DNA from: Nitrospira sp. Ga0074138
Lineage (GTDB): Bacteria > Nitrospirota > Nitrospiria > Nitrospirales > Nitrospiraceae
Assembly: GCA_001464735.1 (NCBI GenBank)
Contig: LNDU01000055.1
Coordinates: 62,001-126,000, forward strand
Direction of reading: 5' to 3'
DNA: 64,000 nucleotides
Below are positions 7,541 to 17,248 of this stretch, one piece after another; the first letter of the stretch is position 1, and every line of letters starts with the position of its first letter. Made by a program: the position numbers and the translations under genes. The notes beneath the pieces were generated by a model that was not told the DNA's origin, did no database searches, and worked only from the letters and a program-made list of their open reading frames with translations.

Positions 7541-8578
7541 ATGAAAGCCTTGATGTCGCTCGGTGCCCTGATCGGAGTGGCTGGACTTCTCCTTCTGGGC
7601 GGAATGGTTTTTGATGTCGTCCCTTCAACCACGATACGGTTGGTGGAAGGCTACATGCCGATTCAGATGCTGCTCGAAGTAGCATGCTATGTGATCGGCT
7701 TTACGGGATTGAGCTATATGATGAATGCCATGGGTATGGCTATCCCGCGGTTTTGGCAGGGTATTGGTTTCTGGGTATTTTTCCTGCTCTATCTGAAATA
7801 CCGTATGTACCCGCCTATCCCATTCAGTGTGCGGGCTATGTATGGCACTGTGTCGCTCGTTGCGGTGTTCATGTGGGTCTCTGCCAGTGAAGAGGACTGG
7901 CAGAAATTTAAGCAACCCATCATGAACGTTCTGGATGCTCAGACAGGTGGGAACAGGCTTTTGCGATACCTCTATCTTGTGCTCTTACCGATCCTCATCG
8001 GCGGGTTTTCATTTAATGCCATGATGCCAAAGTCGGAGGAACCAATCGAGTTACGAACTGTGCATCCAGCACCACCTGCGAGCACTAAGGTCCACGGTAA
8101 AACCTATACATTACAGACCTCTCAGAATCCCTATCGTGTCAATCCGGAAGGGAAGTATGATCAAGAGTTCTCTAATGCCAATATTGTTGAGCAGGGTATG
8201 GGGCGTTTGATGAAGCCCAATGCCAACCCGTGGGATGATAAGAATCAGGGCTACCTGAAGTATGTGCGAGAGGGTGGTGAGATATTCTTTCAGAACTGTC
8301 ATTTCTGCCATGGCGATAATTTGAATGGTCGAGGACTCCACGCCTTTGCCTTCAATCCAATTCCCGCAAATTTTACGGATCCTGGAACAATCGCACAGCT
8401 ACAAGAAACATTTATCTTTTGGCGTGTTTCGAAGGGTGGAATTGGGTTGCCCAACGAAGGCTTCCCTTGGGCATCAGTTATGCCACCCTGGGAACAACAT
8501 CTGACGGTGGATGAAATTTGGAAAGTTGTTTTGTTTGAATATTGGCACACCGGTTACTATCCGCGAACCTGGGATTAG
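7541..8578 (+). CDS. membrane-bound monohaem cytochrome c
   Basis: A 345-residue protein starting at ATG 7541. Four to five hydrophobic segments cover residues 5-160 (around 7-27, 43-63, 72-88, 100-114 and 143-162), followed by a periplasmic cytochrome c domain with one C-H-F-C-H site (253-257), a G-D-N-L-N-G-R-G loop typical of class I cytochromes c and a candidate distal Met in V-M-P-P-W (around residue 315). It lies 45 bases after the previous cytochrome gene, and its stop is followed within 60 bases by the next cytochrome start, consistent with one operon. Likely role: electron transfer in the oxidase-associated complex. Confidence 0.88.
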   Translation: MKALMSLGALIGVAGLLLLGGMVFDVVPSTTIRLVEGYMPIQMLLEVACYVIGFTGLSYMMNAMGMAIPRFWQGIGFWVFFLLYLKYRMYPPIPFSVRAMYGTVSLVAVFMWVSASEEDWQKFKQPIMNVLDAQTGGNRLLRYLYLVLLPILIGGFSFNAMMPKSEEPIELRTVHPAPPASTKVHGKTYTLQTSQNPYRVNPEGKYDQEFSNANIVEQGMGRLMKPNANPWDDKNQGYLKYVREGGEIFFQNCHFCHGDNLNGRGLHAFAFNPIPANFTDPGTIAQLQETFIFWRVSKGGIGLPNEGFPWASVMPPWEQHLTVDEIWKVVLFEYWHTGYYPRTWD

Positions 8579-8634
8579 TTGCCATATTTCTTAGGAATGC
8601 CAAACCAGACATAATGAAGATTATGAGGCCAACC

Positions 8635-10407
8635 ATGATGGACAGTATAACTCAGAAGGCCGGGATCATCGCGGCTGCTGCCTTCGGAGTGGTTCTAGTA
8701 TCGAGTGCAGGGTATTCGTCAGTTTCTGCTCAAGGGCTTCCCGAGGGCTTTAAGAAAGGTGATCTTGCCCCTGAACCGTCGGCAGAAATGATTGAAGCTG
8801 GGAAGCGAGTCTATTTCACCAAGTGCGTGTGGTGCCATGGAGTGGATGGAGCTGGTGATGGACCTGGAGCCGATCGCCTCTGGCCTCGGCCACGGAATTT
8901 CAATCAAGGCACCTTCAAGATTCGCCATACTGCAAGCGGTGAACTTCCACTATTCGATGCCAAAAAGCCCATTCCTGGACAAAACGATCTATTCGAAACG
9001 TTAACGCACGGGCTCCCCGGTTCTGCGATGCCTTCGTGGGAAGGTATCCTGAGTGAAGAACAGCGCCTGCAAGTCCTCTCTTTTGTTACGACCCAACTCG
9101 TCAAAGACCGAAAGTTTACTGACAAGCAGTCAGAAACACAGACGATTTTACAACTAGCGGACCTTAAGCCTAAACCAGCCACTGACGAAAGTAAGAAGCG
9201 GGGTGGCGAGTTGATCGTAGAGAAAAAGTGTGTCGAATGTCATGGAATGGAAGGACGTGGCGATGGAAACGCCTTCAATTTAAAGGATGACTGGGGTTTC
9301 TCGATCCAACCGGCCAATTGGCATAAGTGCTGGAACTTCAGGGGGAGTCGTCAAGATCCGTACAATGTTGCTAACATCTTCCGTACTTTTTCTACGGGTG
9401 TAAATGGCACACCGATGCCATCTTTTGCAGATAACACGACTGTCGATGAACGGTGGGATATCGCCAACTTTGTCAGTTCGCTCTGTGAAAGAGATGCACT
9501 AGGCAATCCACTGCCCATTGATCCATTAACCGATAAGCCTAAAATCAACTTCGTTATCCCCTCAGATCTCGTTGAGGGGGAAATCCCGGCTGATATTGAA
9601 CATGAGGCCTGGCAAAAGGCTCCAAAACGACTTGTGGCCATGGGAGGACAGATCACCCATAAGCCAAGAAACTTTGTGAATCGCATCGACGATATCTGGG
9701 TTCGGTCACTCTACAATGATAAGTATATTGTCTATCTTCTTGAATGGGATGACCGAACGAAGAGCGTAGCTGAAGGCAAGCTTCCGTGGGCACCCACTCA
9801 GGTGAATATCGATGTTAAAGAACAGGATCCCAAGACCGGCGAGGAGGGGTCAATTGCAGCGAGGCAAAATAATTACACCGTCTACAACGATGCAATTGCT
9901 ATTGAGACGGCGGTGAAATGGAAAGAGTTGCCAGCTCCGATTAAGCCTCGCTATCTATTTGGTACCAACGACCAATTCCCTGTTGATATCGTCAAGTGGG
10001 AAGCTGACGGTTCCCTTCGGGCATTCAAAGGTACAGGCTGGGATAAGGATTTTGAGGAACGCGATAATTATGAAGAGGCCATGAAGCTCGTAAAGAGCGA
10101 ATGGAAGAATGGGCGCTGGTATGTGATGATTCAACGGCCTGTAGGAAATAAGAAGGACCAGGATTATGACGAAGACACATTTTTTGAGGTAGGACAATAT
10201 ATTCCTACCGTCTTCTTTGCCTGGGACGGTCATAATGGAGATGCAGGACGAAAGATGGCTGTCTCTGCATTTTACTACACCTTTATGAATCCGCCTGTTC
10301 CTCAGGAAACATACATCTATCCGGTTGTCATCGCTGTCGGCGTGGTGCTGCTGGAGGGTTGGGTTCTGACCCGTCGCGCAAACAGGAAAAAGGGGAAGAC
10401 GCTGTAG
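8635..10407 (+). CDS. dihaem cytochrome c fused to an ethylbenzene-dehydrogenase-type b-haem domain
   Basis: A 590-residue protein. ATG 8635 is supported by GAGG six bases upstream and by the signal peptide it creates (residues 1-33). Two class I cytochrome c domains follow, C-V-W-C-H (64-68) and C-V-E-C-H (199-203), each with the G-x-G-D-G loop. Residues ~325-560 resemble the gamma subunit of DMSO-reductase-family enzymes (ethylbenzene dehydrogenase, NxrC), which binds haem b with Met/Lys ligands. One helix near the C-terminus (563-583) followed by R-R-A-N-R-K-K-G-K anchors it in the membrane, facing the periplasm. The architecture could connect an NXR-like enzyme to the oxidase cluster. The operon ends at the terminator at 10446. 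Confidence 0.88.
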   Translation: MMDSITQKAGIIAAAAFGVVLVSSAGYSSVSAQGLPEGFKKGDLAPEPSAEMIEAGKRVYFTKCVWCHGVDGAGDGPGADRLWPRPRNFNQGTFKIRHTASGELPLFDAKKPIPGQNDLFETLTHGLPGSAMPSWEGILSEEQRLQVLSFVTTQLVKDRKFTDKQSETQTILQLADLKPKPATDESKKRGGELIVEKKCVECHGMEGRGDGNAFNLKDDWGFSIQPANWHKCWNFRGSRQDPYNVANIFRTFSTGVNGTPMPSFADNTTVDERWDIANFVSSLCERDALGNPLPIDPLTDKPKINFVIPSDLVEGEIPADIEHEAWQKAPKRLVAMGGQITHKPRNFVNRIDDIWVRSLYNDKYIVYLLEWDDRTKSVAEGKLPWAPTQVNIDVKEQDPKTGEEGSIAARQNNYTVYNDAIAIETAVKWKELPAPIKPRYLFGTNDQFPVDIVKWEADGSLRAFKGTGWDKDFEERDNYEEAMKLVKSEWKNGRWYVMIQRPVGNKKDQDYDEDTFFEVGQYIPTVFFAWDGHNGDAGRKMAVSAFYYTFMNPPVPQETYIYPVVIAVGVVLLEGWVLTRRANRKKGKTL

Positions 10408-10445
10408 CGTTTCATAGCGACTCGCTTCAGCGCAGCAAGAAGACG

Positions 10446-10479
10446 GAGGGGGTGGGGAAACCTGCCCCCTCTTTTTTTT
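10446..10479 (+). terminator. rho-independent terminator of the oxidase/cytochrome cluster
   Basis: GAGGGGG and CCCCCTC pair around a 12-base loop and are followed by an eight-T run. It lies 38 bases after the cytochrome stop and before mobA. Confidence 0.85.
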
Positions 10480-10497
10480 AAGACAGGTTGTGGGCTT

Positions 10498-11115
10498 ATG
10501 ATCACCGATGTGACGGGTGTGCTGCTGGCTGGCGGAAAAAGTAGGAGGATGGGGGAAGACAAGCGATTCATCCGTGTCGGTCAGCAGACTCTCTTTGAGC
10601 GGAGCTGCGCGGTTCTCCGTGAATTATTTGAGCAGGTATGTATCGTCATCGCTCAAGATAGTCCGCCCCTACAAGCGGACGTGTCGGTGGTCCGTGATCT
10701 TATTCCGGACTGTGGGAGCCTTGGCGGATTGTATACAGGGCTTCGGCTGGCCAAGACCCAACATATCTTCGTTGTGGCCTGTGATATGCCATTTCTCAAC
10801 TCGCGCGTAATACGGCATATCGTTCAACTGAAAGATACAGCCGATATTGTCATCAGTCGGTGGGCGACTCGTCTTCAGCCAACCCATGCGGTCTATAGCC
10901 GAAACTGCCTTCCAGTTATTGAGGAAATGATGACTCTCCATAATCGGAAGATTCACAGTATGGTCGGTCATCCATCCCTTCGCGTATGTGTGGTGCCTGA
11001 AACAGAGATCAGGCACATCGACCATGATGGTCGTTCCATGTTCAACATCAATACACCATCCGATTTGGAACAGGCTCGATCAGTGTGTGATCCTGGTCTG
11101 GGGATTGGGTCGTAG
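10498..11115 (+). CDS. mobA: molybdenum cofactor guanylyltransferase
   Basis: A 205-residue protein of the MobA family, which links GMP to molybdopterin to form the guanine dinucleotide cofactor used by DMSO-reductase-type enzymes such as nitrite oxidoreductase. The nucleotide-binding signature G-V-L-L-A-G-G-K-S-x-R-M-G-x-D-K is at residues 7-22, and the P-D-C-G-S-L-G-G and V-A-C-D-M-P-F segments follow at the expected spacing. Length is normal for the family. It begins just after the terminator, so it has its own promoter or is read with the next gene. Its presence beside respiratory genes fits a molybdoenzyme-dependent organism. Confidence 0.92.
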   Translation: MITDVTGVLLAGGKSRRMGEDKRFIRVGQQTLFERSCAVLRELFEQVCIVIAQDSPPLQADVSVVRDLIPDCGSLGGLYTGLRLAKTQHIFVVACDMPFLNSRVIRHIVQLKDTADIVISRWATRLQPTHAVYSRNCLPVIEEMMTLHNRKIHSMVGHPSLRVCVVPETEIRHIDHDGRSMFNINTPSDLEQARSVCDPGLGIGS

Positions 11116-11131
11116 TGTTTTGGTCTGACAG

Positions 11132-12148
11132 GTGAAGCGTACCATCCTTATCATTCATCCGGGTGCACTTGGGGATATCCTGCTGGCTGTCCCAGCGATA
11201 AGGTGTCTCAGTCTGAGGTTTCCACGGCATGAGATTGTGCTTATAGCTGCTGCCACCGTGAGCCGACTCCTATGGGAATGTGGAGTGATCAGCTATTGGC
11301 TCCCCTTAGAAGGGCAAGCATGTCTGGAGCTCTTCTCAGGGACTTCATCTATTTCCAAGGAATTATATTCCTGTGTGAATCGCTGTGATCGAGCTGTGGT
11401 TTGGATGGAAGATAAAGAAGGCGTGCTTGGTTCCTTCTTCCAGGAATTTGGTGTCGCGAGCGTTCAGATTCAGTCGCCATTTTCCAGGGGGTTACGTGCA
11501 AGGCATCAGAGCGACCGCTTTCTTGAGACGTTGGGGGAACCGACCAGAGATAGTTTATCGGAGAGACCGGTACAGGTTCCCCTGCATCTCTTGGCGCGGG
11601 GGAAGGACTATCTTGACGCGCTGAGAATCCCTCACGAGCAATCGCTGGCTCTTGTGCATCCGGGGAGTGGAAGCGTTCACAAGTGCCTTGAACCCAGAAG
11701 AATGGCCTCGCTGATTGAATGGTTGTGGCAGGAGGGGATATATCCCCTCATTTTGGAGGGACCAGCTGATCGGGATGCCGTAGGGCAGGCACTGCACTTT
11801 ATGAGTCGCCGACCTCTTGTGCTCAGAGACCTTGATTTGTCTCAGTTGGCAGGAGTGTTTGGACGGGTTGCTATATATATAGGTCATGATTCGGGTGTGA
11901 CCCATTTAGCGGCTCTATTGGGTGTGCGGACCATCGCAATATTTGGCCCTACGGACCACCATCGCTGGGCACCTCGTGGTCATCATGTCACGATCCTTCG
12001 AGGATCGCCCTGTATCTGTGAGTCATGGGCTACTGTTAAAAAGTGTGAGGGGAAGCCCTGTCTTCAAGTGCCGATTGAAAAGATTCTGATAACATCGGGA
12101 CTTGCGATACGGATGGCGAGTAGTGCAAACCCTCGTTATTCCACGTGA
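11132..12148 (+). CDS. glycosyltransferase family 9 (heptosyltransferase-like)
   Basis: A 338-residue protein starting at GTG 11132, 16 bases after mobA; the ribosome site is weak. Family features are the opening I-H-P-G-A-L-G-D-I-L-L-A-V-P, the second-domain H-P-G-S-G-S motif around residue 172 and, near 245-275, I-G-H-D-S-G-V-T-H-L-A-A and I-F-G-P-T-D, which form the ADP-sugar site in LPS heptosyltransferases. It likely adds a sugar to LPS core or another surface glycan at the inner face of the membrane. The exact acceptor and sugar cannot be told from sequence. Confidence 0.85.
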   Translation: MKRTILIIHPGALGDILLAVPAIRCLSLRFPRHEIVLIAAATVSRLLWECGVISYWLPLEGQACLELFSGTSSISKELYSCVNRCDRAVVWMEDKEGVLGSFFQEFGVASVQIQSPFSRGLRARHQSDRFLETLGEPTRDSLSERPVQVPLHLLARGKDYLDALRIPHEQSLALVHPGSGSVHKCLEPRRMASLIEWLWQEGIYPLILEGPADRDAVGQALHFMSRRPLVLRDLDLSQLAGVFGRVAIYIGHDSGVTHLAALLGVRTIAIFGPTDHHRWAPRGHHVTILRGSPCICESWATVKKCEGKPCLQVPIEKILITSGLAIRMASSANPRYST

Positions 12149-12229
12149 ACCGCCTTGTCTCTGTCTAATTCCATGTGATAGATTGATGAGCTAATTTCCT
12201 TTCTTTGGTAAGGACTTAGAGGAATAGTT

Positions 12230-13954
12230 GTGTCTCAAGGATTCGTGCAAGAGCAGGTAACAACGGCCCTACTTGGTGCTCTCAATGGCGCGAGGCAAAA
12301 GGGGCAATTGAAGACGACGGCTTGGCCCACGTTGAGTCTCGATGCGCCCAAACGGCCAGAATGGGGTGATCTCGCTTCCACGGTCGCCATGTCATTAGCC
12401 TCATCTGAGCACAAGGCCCCTCATGATATCGCCCAGATCATTGTGGAAAACATTCCTCAGCGGGAGCAGTTGTTTGATCGTGTTGAAATTGTTCGTCCCG
12501 GTTTCTTGAATTTGACGGTTAAACCGGCTCTCTGGCAGCAGGTTCTTCGTGAAATCGAGTCGCAAGGGGTTCGTTACGGCCGGACCGCCGTCGGAGCTGG
12601 CCGTCGTGTGCTGGTTGAATATGTCAGCGCTAATCCGACCGGGCCGTTGCATGTTGGCCATGGCAGGGGGGCGGCGGTCGGGCAGGCAGTCGTCCGACTA
12701 CTCGATGCGATCGGATACGATGCCGTCAGCGAGTACTATATAAACGACGCAGGCCGCCAGATGAAATTGTTGGGCGCGTCCGTGTATGCTCGTTACCAAG
12801 AGTTGTCAGGACACACTGTTGAGTTTCCCGAGGATGGCTATCATGGTTCGTACATCACATCTGTGGCACAACAAATCAAGGAGCAACTCGACCCCGTCGC
12901 CGGTCAACTGACTCCTGCCGATCTTGAGACTCGCTGCCGATCCCTTGCCTATCAGAAACTGCTGGGACTCATCCGTGACGATCTTATGTCCTTTGGGATC
13001 GAGATCCAATCCTGGTTCAGCGAAACGTCGCTTCTAGAGTCCAAAGCTATCGAGGTGGCTCTGGAAGAATTGAAAGCCCGCGACCTCCTGTTCCAGCAGG
13101 ATGGTGCATGGTGGTTTCGGGCGTCCATGTATGGTGACGAAAAAGACCGTGTCGTCAAGAAGCAGGATGGGGAGTATACGTATTTAGCCTCCGATATCGC
13201 CTACCATCATGACAAGCTGAGGCGTGGCTATGATCTGCTGGTCGATGTCTTCGGTGCCGACCACCATGGGTATATCCCGCGCATGCAAGCCGTCATGCAG
13301 GCCTATGGACATCCAAAGGATCGTCTCCATGTCGTGCTGGTCCAGTTGGTGAAATTATTGCGGGATGGAGTCGAAGTGAAGATGTCCAAGCGGACCGGGG
13401 AATTCATCACGATGCGGGAAGTTCTGGATGAGGTCGGAGCGGACGCCGCGAATTTCTATTTTCTCATGCGCGACTCCAATACGCATTTGGAGTTTGATCT
13501 GGAGTTGGCGAAGCAACGGTCCGCCGACAATCCAGTGTATTATGTTCAATATGCCCACGCGAGAATTTGCAGCCTGTGGCGTGTCGCGTCCGCCAGGGGG
13601 ATTGCCCGTCCATCTGCGGAGGGCACGGACCTGACAGTGTTGATGGATCCCGATGAATTAGGGTTGATCAAGAAGCTGTCCTCTTTCCCTGAAGTCATCC
13701 AGGCGAGTGCCCTGGCGTTTGAGCCGCACCGTGTCACGTACTACCTTCAACAATTGGCAGCGCTTCTCCATACGTTTTATAACAAACACCGTGTGTTGCC
13801 TCCCGAATTCGATCAAGAGAACAAGGAGTCGGCCCCTACTGAAGTGCTCACATCCAAACGGACGGCGGCGCGACTGGTTTTGATGGGGGCGGTCCAGCAG
13901 GTTCTTCAAAATGGACTCACTGTGCTCGGCATCTCAGCGCCGGAGCACATGTAG
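12230..13954 (+). CDS. argS: arginyl-tRNA synthetase
   Basis: A 574-residue class I aminoacyl-tRNA synthetase. The start is GTG 12230 with AGAGGA upstream. The N-terminal Add-1 domain is followed by N-P-T-G-P-L-H-V-G-H (the HIGH signature, residues ~136-144), the K-M-S-K motif near residue 384 and the all-alpha anticodon-binding domain characteristic of ArgRS with a C-terminal M. Full normal length. It charges tRNA-Arg and is essential. The neighbour tgt follows after 20 bases. Confidence 0.97.
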   Translation: MSQGFVQEQVTTALLGALNGARQKGQLKTTAWPTLSLDAPKRPEWGDLASTVAMSLASSEHKAPHDIAQIIVENIPQREQLFDRVEIVRPGFLNLTVKPALWQQVLREIESQGVRYGRTAVGAGRRVLVEYVSANPTGPLHVGHGRGAAVGQAVVRLLDAIGYDAVSEYYINDAGRQMKLLGASVYARYQELSGHTVEFPEDGYHGSYITSVAQQIKEQLDPVAGQLTPADLETRCRSLAYQKLLGLIRDDLMSFGIEIQSWFSETSLLESKAIEVALEELKARDLLFQQDGAWWFRASMYGDEKDRVVKKQDGEYTYLASDIAYHHDKLRRGYDLLVDVFGADHHGYIPRMQAVMQAYGHPKDRLHVVLVQLVKLLRDGVEVKMSKRTGEFITMREVLDEVGADAANFYFLMRDSNTHLEFDLELAKQRSADNPVYYVQYAHARICSLWRVASARGIARPSAEGTDLTVLMDPDELGLIKKLSSFPEVIQASALAFEPHRVTYYLQQLAALLHTFYNKHRVLPPEFDQENKESAPTEVLTSKRTAARLVLMGAVQQVLQNGLTVLGISAPEHM

Positions 13955-13974
13955 CGGATCAGACCCCGTAAAAG

Positions 13975-15150
13975 ATGATGCAGTACCAAGTTCAACATTC
14001 CGATCGGCATTCCAAAGGCCGCGTCGGCCTGCTCACGACTGGCCATGCAGAGGTCGAAACACCGGCCTTCATGCCAGTGGGCTCGTTGGGTCCCGTCAAG
14101 GGACTCGAACCGGAGGATCTGCAGAGTCTTGGGTTTCGACTTATCCTCAATAATGCCTATCACCTGTACTTGCGTCCTGGTCATAAGATTGTGGCTGACA
14201 TGGGGGGGCTTCATGCCTTCACTGGCTGGCCGGGAGCGATCCTCACCGACAGCGGGGGATTTCAGATTTTTAGTTTAGCGAAGTTGTGCGAGATTACCGA
14301 CGAGGGCGTCACGTTTCAATCGCACATCGATGGGTCGACGCACTTCCTGGCGCCAGAAAAGGCGATAGAAATCGAGGAGGCGTTGGGTGCCGATATCATC
14401 ATGGTGCTTGATCAATGTGTGGCGTTGCCTGCTAGTCGAGTGATCATCCAGGACAGTGTGCGCCGAACTCAGCTCTGGGCGGAGCGCTGTCAGGCAAGCC
14501 GGCGACGAACGGACCAGGCCTTGTTTGGCATCGTCCAGGGTGGATTGGAGTCGGACTTGCGGGTCGCCTCGGCGAGGGAGCTCGTGAGATTGGGATTCGA
14601 CGGCTACGCGATCGGCGGGTTGTCGGTCGGAGAAGGTAAGCCCGACATGTATGCGATGCTCGATGTGACGGTTCCGGAGTTGCCGGAAAGCAAGCCTCGG
14701 TATCTTATGGGGGTCGGACATCCGGAAGATCTGCTTGAAGGGGTGGCCCGGGGTATCGATCTCTTCGATTGCGTCGTCCCCTCGCGTCATGGCCGAACAG
14801 GCTCTCTCTTTACCTCCACCGGTCGGGTCGTCATCAAACAAGCACGGTATGCTGAGGATGAACGACCGATCGAGCCTGATTGCACGTGTCCGGTATGCCG
14901 TCGATACTCACGGGCCTATTTGCACCACTTGTTTATGGTCAAGGAAATGCTGGGAGCTCGGCTCAACACGATTCATAACTTATGGTATTTTTCAGAATTG
15001 ATGCGCCAAATACGGGAAACTTTGCGAGAGGGAACGTTTCCGGAATTTCGGGACGCGTTTTATCGGAACCACACCCGACAGGCGGTAATGGCTGGTCTAG
15101 CGGAGTGTGAAGAACCGTGTGGAAAATTGCATGGGAACGGTCACATATAG
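13975..15150 (+). CDS. tgt: queuine/preQ1 tRNA-ribosyltransferase
   Basis: A 391-residue TIM-barrel enzyme that exchanges the wobble guanine of GUN anticodons for preQ1. Diagnostic pieces are D-S-G-G-F-Q (around residue 89), the G-G-L-S-V-G-E segment, the nucleophile region F-D-C-V-V-P-S-R-H-G-R (around 263) and the zinc site C-x-C-x2-C near 303-308 with its histidine. Two ATG codons in tandem (13975, 13978) can serve as start. Next to yajC-secD-secF, an arrangement common across bacteria. Confidence 0.97.
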   Translation: MMQYQVQHSDRHSKGRVGLLTTGHAEVETPAFMPVGSLGPVKGLEPEDLQSLGFRLILNNAYHLYLRPGHKIVADMGGLHAFTGWPGAILTDSGGFQIFSLAKLCEITDEGVTFQSHIDGSTHFLAPEKAIEIEEALGADIIMVLDQCVALPASRVIIQDSVRRTQLWAERCQASRRRTDQALFGIVQGGLESDLRVASARELVRLGFDGYAIGGLSVGEGKPDMYAMLDVTVPELPESKPRYLMGVGHPEDLLEGVARGIDLFDCVVPSRHGRTGSLFTSTGRVVIKQARYAEDERPIEPDCTCPVCRRYSRAYLHHLFMVKEMLGARLNTIHNLWYFSELMRQIRETLREGTFPEFRDAFYRNHTRQAVMAGLAECEEPCGKLHGNGHI

Positions 15151-15168
15151 AAGAAGGGGATTGGCTCG

Positions 15169-15519
15169 ATGTTGATGGAATCGATTGCATGGGCTGAGGG
15201 GGTGAGCGGAGGCGGGGCATCCGCCAGTGGAGGGGCGAGCGGGATGTTATCGTTACTCCCGTTCCTCTTGATCTTTGTCATTTTTTATTTTCTTCTGATT
15301 CGGCCACAACAGAAGAAGCAAAAGCAGCAGCAGGCCTTGTTGGATGCCTTGAAGAAGGGCGACAAAGTGATCACGACGTCAGGAATCTGGGGCACCATCA
15401 CCAACATCGGGAAAGAGACGGTGACATTGCAGGTTGCCGATAATACCAAGATCAAAATGCAGCGTGAGAATGTTTCGCGCGTGCGTGGCGAAGAGGAAGA
15501 CAAGGACAAAGACGCGTAG
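15169..15519 (+). CDS. yajC: preprotein translocase subunit YajC
   Basis: A 116-residue protein with one transmembrane helix (about residues 25-47, ending F-Y-F-L-L-I-R-P-Q-Q-K-K-Q-K, the family hallmark) and a cytoplasmic basic-then-beta domain containing G-D-K-V-I-T-T-S-G-I-W-G. It joins SecD and SecF in the holotranslocon. Located 18 bases after tgt and 29 before secD. Confidence 0.95.
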   Translation: MLMESIAWAEGVSGGGASASGGASGMLSLLPFLLIFVIFYFLLIRPQQKKQKQQQALLDALKKGDKVITTSGIWGTITNIGKETVTLQVADNTKIKMQRENVSRVRGEEEDKDKDA

Positions 15520-15548
15520 TTCACACGGGATAAGGGGTCACGGACGAC

Positions 15549-17186
15549 ATGAAAAAGGTAAGTGGGCGGCTCTGGTTATTAACCCTGGTCATCTTGGTAT
15601 CGGTGGTGGCCTTTCTCCCGTCCTATCAGCCGGTGTATCAAGCCTTGCCGGGTTGGCTGAAGGGAGTTCTCCCGAACAAAGGGATTACGTTGGGGCTGGA
15701 TTTGCAGGGCGGTATCCATATGGTTCTGGAGGTGGACGAGGATCGCGCCGTGGAGATCGCGGTTGACCGTTCCGTCACCGCGCTGCAGGATCTCATGACC
15801 GAAAAGAAACTCGCGGTCGATTCAGTCAAGCGAACCGGACATGAGCAGATTGTGATTCAGCTGCAGAATGCCGATACGAAGGCCTCCGCCCAGAAACTGA
15901 TCGATGATTTTCCCATGTTTATCGAGAAGGAGTCGGCGGGGTCTGGAACTATCATGGTGTGGGAGCTTCGTGCGCCGGAAATCAAGCGGATCAAGGATTC
16001 TGCCATCAATCAGGCGTTGGAAACCATCCGGAACCGCATCGATCAGTTTGGCGTCGCGGAGCCGATCGTTCAACGCCAAGGGTTGAAGCAAATCGTCGTG
16101 CAGCTGCCTGGTGTCAAGGATCCGAAACGTGCCAAGGATCTGATCAAGGAGACGGCGCTGCTCGAATTCAAAATGTTAGACGAAGACCTCCACCTTGATC
16201 TCCCGGCGCGTGTTTCGAAAGACAAAGAAGCCGAAGTGCTCCAACAGTTTGCCGGCAAACTGCCGGAGAGCGACCAGATTTTATTCGAGCGAATGGTCGA
16301 CAAGGACACGGGTGTCGAGTTTCGCATGCCCTATGTCGTCAAGAAGCGGGTCATGTTGACCGGTGATGTGCTGAGCGATGCACGTGTTGCCATCGGTCAA
16401 TTCAACGATGCGTATGTGTCCATCACGTTTGACTCCAAGGGGGGGCAGGAATTCGAACGGATTACGAGCGAGAACGTCAAGAAGCGTATGGCCGTCGTTC
16501 TGGATAACACCATCTACTCGGCGCCGGTTATCCAGGAACGTATTTCAGGGGGACGTGCGCAGATTACCGGGACCTTTACCACGCAGGAGGCCAATGATTT
16601 GGCGATTGTGCTCCGGGCCGGTGCGCTCCCGGCACCATTGAAGATCGTGCAGGATCTTACGGTCGGTCCGTCCCTCGGCCAAGATTCTATCGATAAGGGG
16701 ATCAGGGCTACGCTCATCGCCGGGACGATGGTGGTGATTTTCATGATTGTGTACTACCGTCTGTCGGGGCTGATCGCGGACTTTGCCTTGGTATTGAATT
16801 TGGTGTGCCTGATGGGGGCCCTGTCCGCCGTGACCGCCACGTTGACCCTGCCAGGAATTGCCGGTATCGTGCTGACGATTGGAATGGGTGTCGATTCGAA
16901 CGTCTTGATTTTTGAGCGGATTCGTGAAGAGCTGCGTGGCGGAAAGGCGGTGCGATCTGCCATTGATGCTGGTTACGACAAGGCGCTCTTGACGATTATC
17001 GATTCACACGTGACGACGCTGATCACTGGAGTCGCCCTGTTTCTCTTTGGGACTGGGCCGATCAAGGGATTTGCCGTGACGCTGTGCCTGGGGATTGCCA
17101 TCAATCTCTTCACGGCATTGGTCGGGACAAAAGTCATTTTTGATCTGTTGTATCATCGACGAAAAGTCGAGGCGTTGAGCATCTAA
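15549..17186 (+). CDS. secD: protein translocase subunit SecD
   Basis: A 545-residue RND-type membrane protein. An N-terminal helix, then L-G-L-D-L-Q-G-G (residues ~48-55), a large periplasmic P1 region, and five C-terminal helices with G-x-G-V-D-x-N-V-L-I-F-E-R-I-R-E-E (around 447-463), which carries the conserved aspartate for proton use. It pulls translocating proteins out of SecYEG with SecF. Start ATG 15549; two bases separate its stop from the long reading of secF. Confidence 0.97.
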   Translation: MKKVSGRLWLLTLVILVSVVAFLPSYQPVYQALPGWLKGVLPNKGITLGLDLQGGIHMVLEVDEDRAVEIAVDRSVTALQDLMTEKKLAVDSVKRTGHEQIVIQLQNADTKASAQKLIDDFPMFIEKESAGSGTIMVWELRAPEIKRIKDSAINQALETIRNRIDQFGVAEPIVQRQGLKQIVVQLPGVKDPKRAKDLIKETALLEFKMLDEDLHLDLPARVSKDKEAEVLQQFAGKLPESDQILFERMVDKDTGVEFRMPYVVKKRVMLTGDVLSDARVAIGQFNDAYVSITFDSKGGQEFERITSENVKKRMAVVLDNTIYSAPVIQERISGGRAQITGTFTTQEANDLAIVLRAGALPAPLKIVQDLTVGPSLGQDSIDKGIRATLIAGTMVVIFMIVYYRLSGLIADFALVLNLVCLMGALSAVTATLTLPGIAGIVLTIGMGVDSNVLIFERIREELRGGKAVRSAIDAGYDKALLTIIDSHVTTLITGVALFLFGTGPIKGFAVTLCLGIAINLFTALVGTKVIFDLLYHRRKVEALSI

Positions 17187-17248
17187 CCATGAAGCCATCA
17201 GCGATGACTCTTCAAGGAGAGGCTCAGGGTTATCAAAAGGGAGTGCGC

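Noticed and set aside
14275..14841. 188-codon minus-strand ORF inside tgt
   Set aside because: Lies fully opposite a well-supported essential gene and encodes a low-complexity Arg/His-rich sequence without ribosome site; a shadow frame.
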